From positions 1 through 6,218 of the forward strand of contig CALESU010000144.1 of the NCBI GenBank assembly GCA_937914905.1: a DNA stretch of 6,218 nucleotides, in the 5' to 3' direction. This DNA is from an uncultured bacterium (GTDB taxonomy: Bacteria; Patescibacteriota; Microgenomatia; UBA1406; GWC2-37-13). The notes below the pieces were generated by a model, which saw nothing but the letters and a program-made list of their open reading frames with translations, was not told the origin of the DNA and made no database searches. A program made the position numbers and the translations under genes. Below, piece by piece: positions 4,153 to 6,218 of this stretch (position 1 is its first letter; each line of letters starts with the position of its first letter).

Positions 4153-4931
4153 AGTATCAGAAAAAGTAACAATAGTATACCAAGCAAAATCCGATACCAC
4201 CCGAAGATCGCGAGGGAATTCGTTTGCAAATACGCGATAAGCCACTTTACACACAAAAGTGCACTTATGAATGCAATGACTGATCCTATTATAAGGGTAA
4301 AGATACCGTCGGAACTTGCTAAAATGACATCTCGCATCTTGAACGCATCGTACAGCGATGCTGCAAGAATGGTGGGGACAGAAAGCATGAACGAATACTT
4401 GGCTGCTTCAGATCTTTTATACCCTAAAAACATCATTCCCACGAGGACCGCTCCTGCTCGAGATACGCCAGGAACAATCGCAAGTGCTTGAAAAAATCCG
4501 ATCAAAAGTGCATGTTTCCACGCTAGTTCTTTTATTTCATGGGAAGGCGAGACTATTTTTTTACTGATCAAATATTCAACCAACAGAAAGAGTAATCCAA
4601 CGAGTACAAAAACTGAAGTGGTAAAAAATATTTGTTCGAAAAAAACTGATTTTATTATTTTATAAAACAATAATGCAACTCCTGCAGTGGGAATAAACGA
4701 GATGATCAATTTGAGAAACAAGGCGCTATTCGTAAGTACTTCTTTGGCAAACAGAAATATTACCGCAAGGATCGCACCTCCTTGGATCACAACATTGAAC
4801 AGATTCACGAAATCGTTCGAAGGAAGACCTAAAAAATGCGATGTCCAAATGAGATGAAAGGTGGACGATATGGGAAGAAATTCAGTAACTCCTTCCACGA
4901 TTCCAAGAATAATAGTTTGGAGAATATGCAT
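4143..4931 (-). CDS. uppP: Undecaprenyl-diphosphatase (UppP/BacA family)
   Basis: A 262-residue membrane protein that converts undecaprenyl diphosphate to the monophosphate, recycling the lipid carrier for peptidoglycan and other glycans and giving some bacitracin resistance. The family marks are present: E13-GVT-E17-FLPISST (13-24) with H26, and PGVSRAG (154-160) with Arg158. About seven or eight hydrophobic segments follow the known pattern. One oddity is Phe25 in SSTFH, where the family nearly always has Gly. The start used here matches the usual UppP N-terminus; the frame is open 20 codons further, but that stretch would run antisense into the GT4 gene and lacks family similarity. The start is 7 nt from a TATACT -10 box, so the message is probably leaderless. 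The stop lies inside tRNA-Arg. Confidence 0.94.
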   Translation of the reverse strand: MHILQTIILGIVEGVTEFLPISSTFHLIWTSHFLGLPSNDFVNLFNVVIQGGAILAVIFLFAKEVLTNSALFLKLIISFIPTAGVALLFYKIIKSVFFEQIFFTTSVFVLVGLLFLLVEYLISKKIVSPSHEIKELAWKHALLIGFFQALAIVPGVSRAGAVLVGMMFLGYKRSEAAKYSFMLSVPTILAASLYDAFKMRDVILASSDGIFTLIIGSVIAFISALLCVKWLIAYLQTNSLAIFGWYRILLGILLLLFLILSP

Positions 4932-4946
4932 ACAGCACAGTATAAT
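4917..4946 (+). promoter_or_regulatory. Promoter of the GT4 gene (leaderless)
   Basis: A consensus TATAAT at 4941-4946 is followed by six bases and then ATG (4953), so transcription should begin at the start codon. A poor -35 (TTGGAG, 4917-4922) lies 18 nt upstream, inside the uppP coding region. The -10 overlaps the opposite-strand -10 of uppP. Confidence 0.62.
4939..4944 (-). promoter_or_regulatory. -10 box of uppP (leaderless), overlapping the GT4 -10
   Basis: TATACT on the minus strand is followed by seven bases and then the uppP ATG (4931). It shares four base pairs (4941-4944) with the plus-strand TATAAT. The whole intergenic gap is 21 nt. The -35 region for this strand would fall in the GT4 coding sequence and is weak (GATTCT). 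Confidence 0.55.
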
Positions 4947-4952
4947 ATAGCT

Positions 4953-6080
4953 ATGCGGAAAAGAATCGCCATCGTCCACGACCAACTCCAAGAGTTTGGT
5001 GGAGCAGAACGAGTTCTCCTTGCCTTAAAAGAAGTATTCCCTGAAGCTGATGTTCTGACCTCTTTTTATAACCCAGAAGCGTTGGGAATCCATGCCAAGC
5101 ATTTCAAGGGATGGAACATAAAAACATCTTGGGCACAACGCGTCCCCTGGTTTAACAAACTCTATTCCCCGCTCCGTTTTCTCACCCCCTATATCTGGGA
5201 GGCTTTTAACTTGAATAAATATGATCTTGTCATTTCTTCTTCTGGTTCATATATGTGCAAGGGAGTTATCACAAGACCCGAAACACACCATATCTGTTAC
5301 ATGCACCATCCTCCTCGATATTTATACTATTACGAAACAGCGCGTGAGTGGCAAAAATACTGGCCAATACGGATTTACGGACATTTGATCAATCATGGCC
5401 TGAGGATGTGGGATTTCTTATCTTCTCAACGCGTGGATCAGTATATTTCAAACTCGGAAGAGACTAAGAAGCGGGTGAGTAAATATTATCGAAGAGAGTC
5501 TGAGGTCATATACCCTCCTGTTTCCATCCCCAAGAAAGCTTCGGTTTCTTTTTCTCCACCGGAACGTGACAGCTATTACATTACTACTTCTCGTTTGGCT
5601 CGTGCAAAACATATCGACATACTAATTCATGCGGCAAATAAAGCGAAGTTTAAGCTTAAAATAATTGGCCAAGGAAGAGATGAGGAGTATTTGAGAAGTA
5701 TCGCAGGAGATACAGTTGAATTCATGCCAGAAGTCCACGACGATACGTTTCGCGAGCTCTATTTGAACGCAAAAGCATTCTTATTTGCTTCAGTTGATGA
5801 AGAGTTTGGGATAGCTCCTATTGAAGCCATGGGGCATGGAGTACCCGTAATCGCCTACGCCTCCGGTGGGTTGATTGAAACCGTTTCCGATTCGGAAAAT
5901 GGATATCTATACCACGACCTTACTCCTGAAGCACTTCTTGACAAATTGAAACTATTTGAGAACTTGTCGCAAGGAAAACAGGAAGAGATGAGAAAAAAAG
6001 CACGTACATCTGCTGAAAAATACTCATTTGAAAACTTTAAAAATCAGATCGTACTTCTCGTGCAACAATTAAAGCCATGA
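4953..6080 (+). CDS. GT4-family glycosyltransferase (WbaZ/mannosyltransferase-like)
   Basis: A 375-residue GT-B-fold enzyme without a signal peptide or clear membrane helix. It would transfer a sugar from a nucleotide-sugar donor to a growing lipid-linked glycan at the inner face of the membrane. The N-terminal acceptor domain has the FGGAER motif (15-20). The donor domain starts near TTSRLARAKH (211-220) and holds the retaining-GT signature E283-x7-E291 in EEFGIAPIEAMGHGVP, followed by ASGG. Length is normal. The sugar cannot be told from sequence; relatives often move mannose. The frame is open back to 4836, but that extension lies antisense to uppP and has no family similarity, and the -10 box at 4941-4946 fixes the start at 4953. 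The next gene's ATG overlaps the TGA stop (ATGA). Confidence 0.9.
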   Translation: MRKRIAIVHDQLQEFGGAERVLLALKEVFPEADVLTSFYNPEALGIHAKHFKGWNIKTSWAQRVPWFNKLYSPLRFLTPYIWEAFNLNKYDLVISSSGSYMCKGVITRPETHHICYMHHPPRYLYYYETAREWQKYWPIRIYGHLINHGLRMWDFLSSQRVDQYISNSEETKKRVSKYYRRESEVIYPPVSIPKKASVSFSPPERDSYYITTSRLARAKHIDILIHAANKAKFKLKIIGQGRDEEYLRSIAGDTVEFMPEVHDDTFRELYLNAKAFLFASVDEEFGIAPIEAMGHGVPVIAYASGGLIETVSDSENGYLYHDLTPEALLDKLKLFENLSQGKQEEMRKKARTSAEKYSFENFKNQIVLLVQQLKP

Positions 6081-6218
6081 TAAAAAAGCAAGATTCCTTT
6101 GTCGTACTTTATTCACAAAATATTCTTAAAACAGTTTCGTTCTTTCGCAATATAGAAGCAACAATCATTGAAGAGAGTTCTGAAAAATGCGTAATTGGTT
6201 TTGGTGGATTTGAACTCC
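6077..6218 (+). CDS. Hypothetical protein, N-terminal part (continues past window)
   Basis: The ATG overlaps the GT4 stop in an ATGA, so the gene is probably translationally coupled to it. The visible 47 codons read MIKKQDSFVVLYSQNILKTV and then a stretch with SFFRN, EEESS-like acidic residues and CVIGFGGFEL. I see no signal peptide, membrane segment or known motif, and I do not recognise the family. Its position suggests a role in the same glycan pathway as the GT4 enzyme. The frame remains open to the last base. Confidence 0.65.
   Translation, partial: MIKKQDSFVVLYSQNILKTVSFFRNIEATIIEESSEKCVIGFGGFEL

Noticed and set aside
4836..4952. N-terminal extension of the GT4 protein to an ATG at 4836
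   Set aside because: It would lie antisense to the conserved start of uppP and has no similarity to GT4 N-termini; the family start and a -10 box both point to 4953.
4932..4991. Twenty-residue N-terminal extension of UppP to 4991
   Set aside because: It is antisense to the GT4 start and lies upstream of the uppP -10 box; the usual UppP N-terminus begins at 4931.

Overview
The window looks like a piece of a small-genome bacterium of the Candidate Phyla Radiation (Patescibacteria). This is an inference from several signs. Genes are packed tightly and overlap. No start codon has a convincing Shine-Dalgarno sequence, and several -10 boxes lie only 6-7 nt before the ATG. The tRNA genes carry no CCA. 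A mevalonate-type decarboxylase sits beside an isopentenyl phosphate kinase. TGA ends at least two genes, so the code is standard and not the UGA-glycine code of Gracilibacteria/Absconditabacteria.

Layout. Bases 1-1170 (+) hold the 3' end of a (phospho)mevalonate decarboxylase gene and a complete isopentenyl phosphate kinase gene. A clear sigma-70-type promoter at 1184-1213 then drives a 55-residue Lys/Ala-rich single-pass membrane protein (1239-1406), followed by a Nudix hydrolase (1426-1860). From 1953 to 4931 nearly everything is on the minus strand. Read in the direction of transcription, the order is: uppP (undecaprenyl-diphosphatase), tRNA-Arg(CCG), tRNA-Ala(CGC), tRNA-Ile(UAU), a 5' tRNA fragment, tRNA-Phe(GAA), a broken GIY-YIG nuclease gene, a 3' tRNA fragment, a GT39/PMT-like membrane glycosyltransferase, and tRNA-Gly(GCC). 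From 4953 (+) a GT4-family glycosyltransferase is transcribed divergently from uppP. It overlaps by 4 nt a further gene that runs off the window.

The protein genes share a theme. The decarboxylase and the kinase make isopentenyl diphosphate, the precursor of polyprenyl carriers. UppP recycles undecaprenyl diphosphate to the monophosphate carrier. The GT39-like enzyme would use polyprenyl-phosphate sugars and the GT4 enzyme nucleotide sugars to build surface glycans. They are not one operon, so this link is inferred.

The most unusual part is 3379-3864. A GIY-YIG gene with two in-frame stops starts 6 nt after a tRNA-Phe and reads into a 3' tRNA fragment. A matching 5' fragment lies on the other side of the tRNA-Phe. 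The fragments overlap by 40 nt (37 identical), and both have a perfect 7-bp hairpin where an anticodon arm should be. This resembles the remains of a small tRNA-targeting element. A weaker trace of the same kind may lie beside tRNA-Gly, whose 3' end is repeated 93 bp away around a long structured hairpin.
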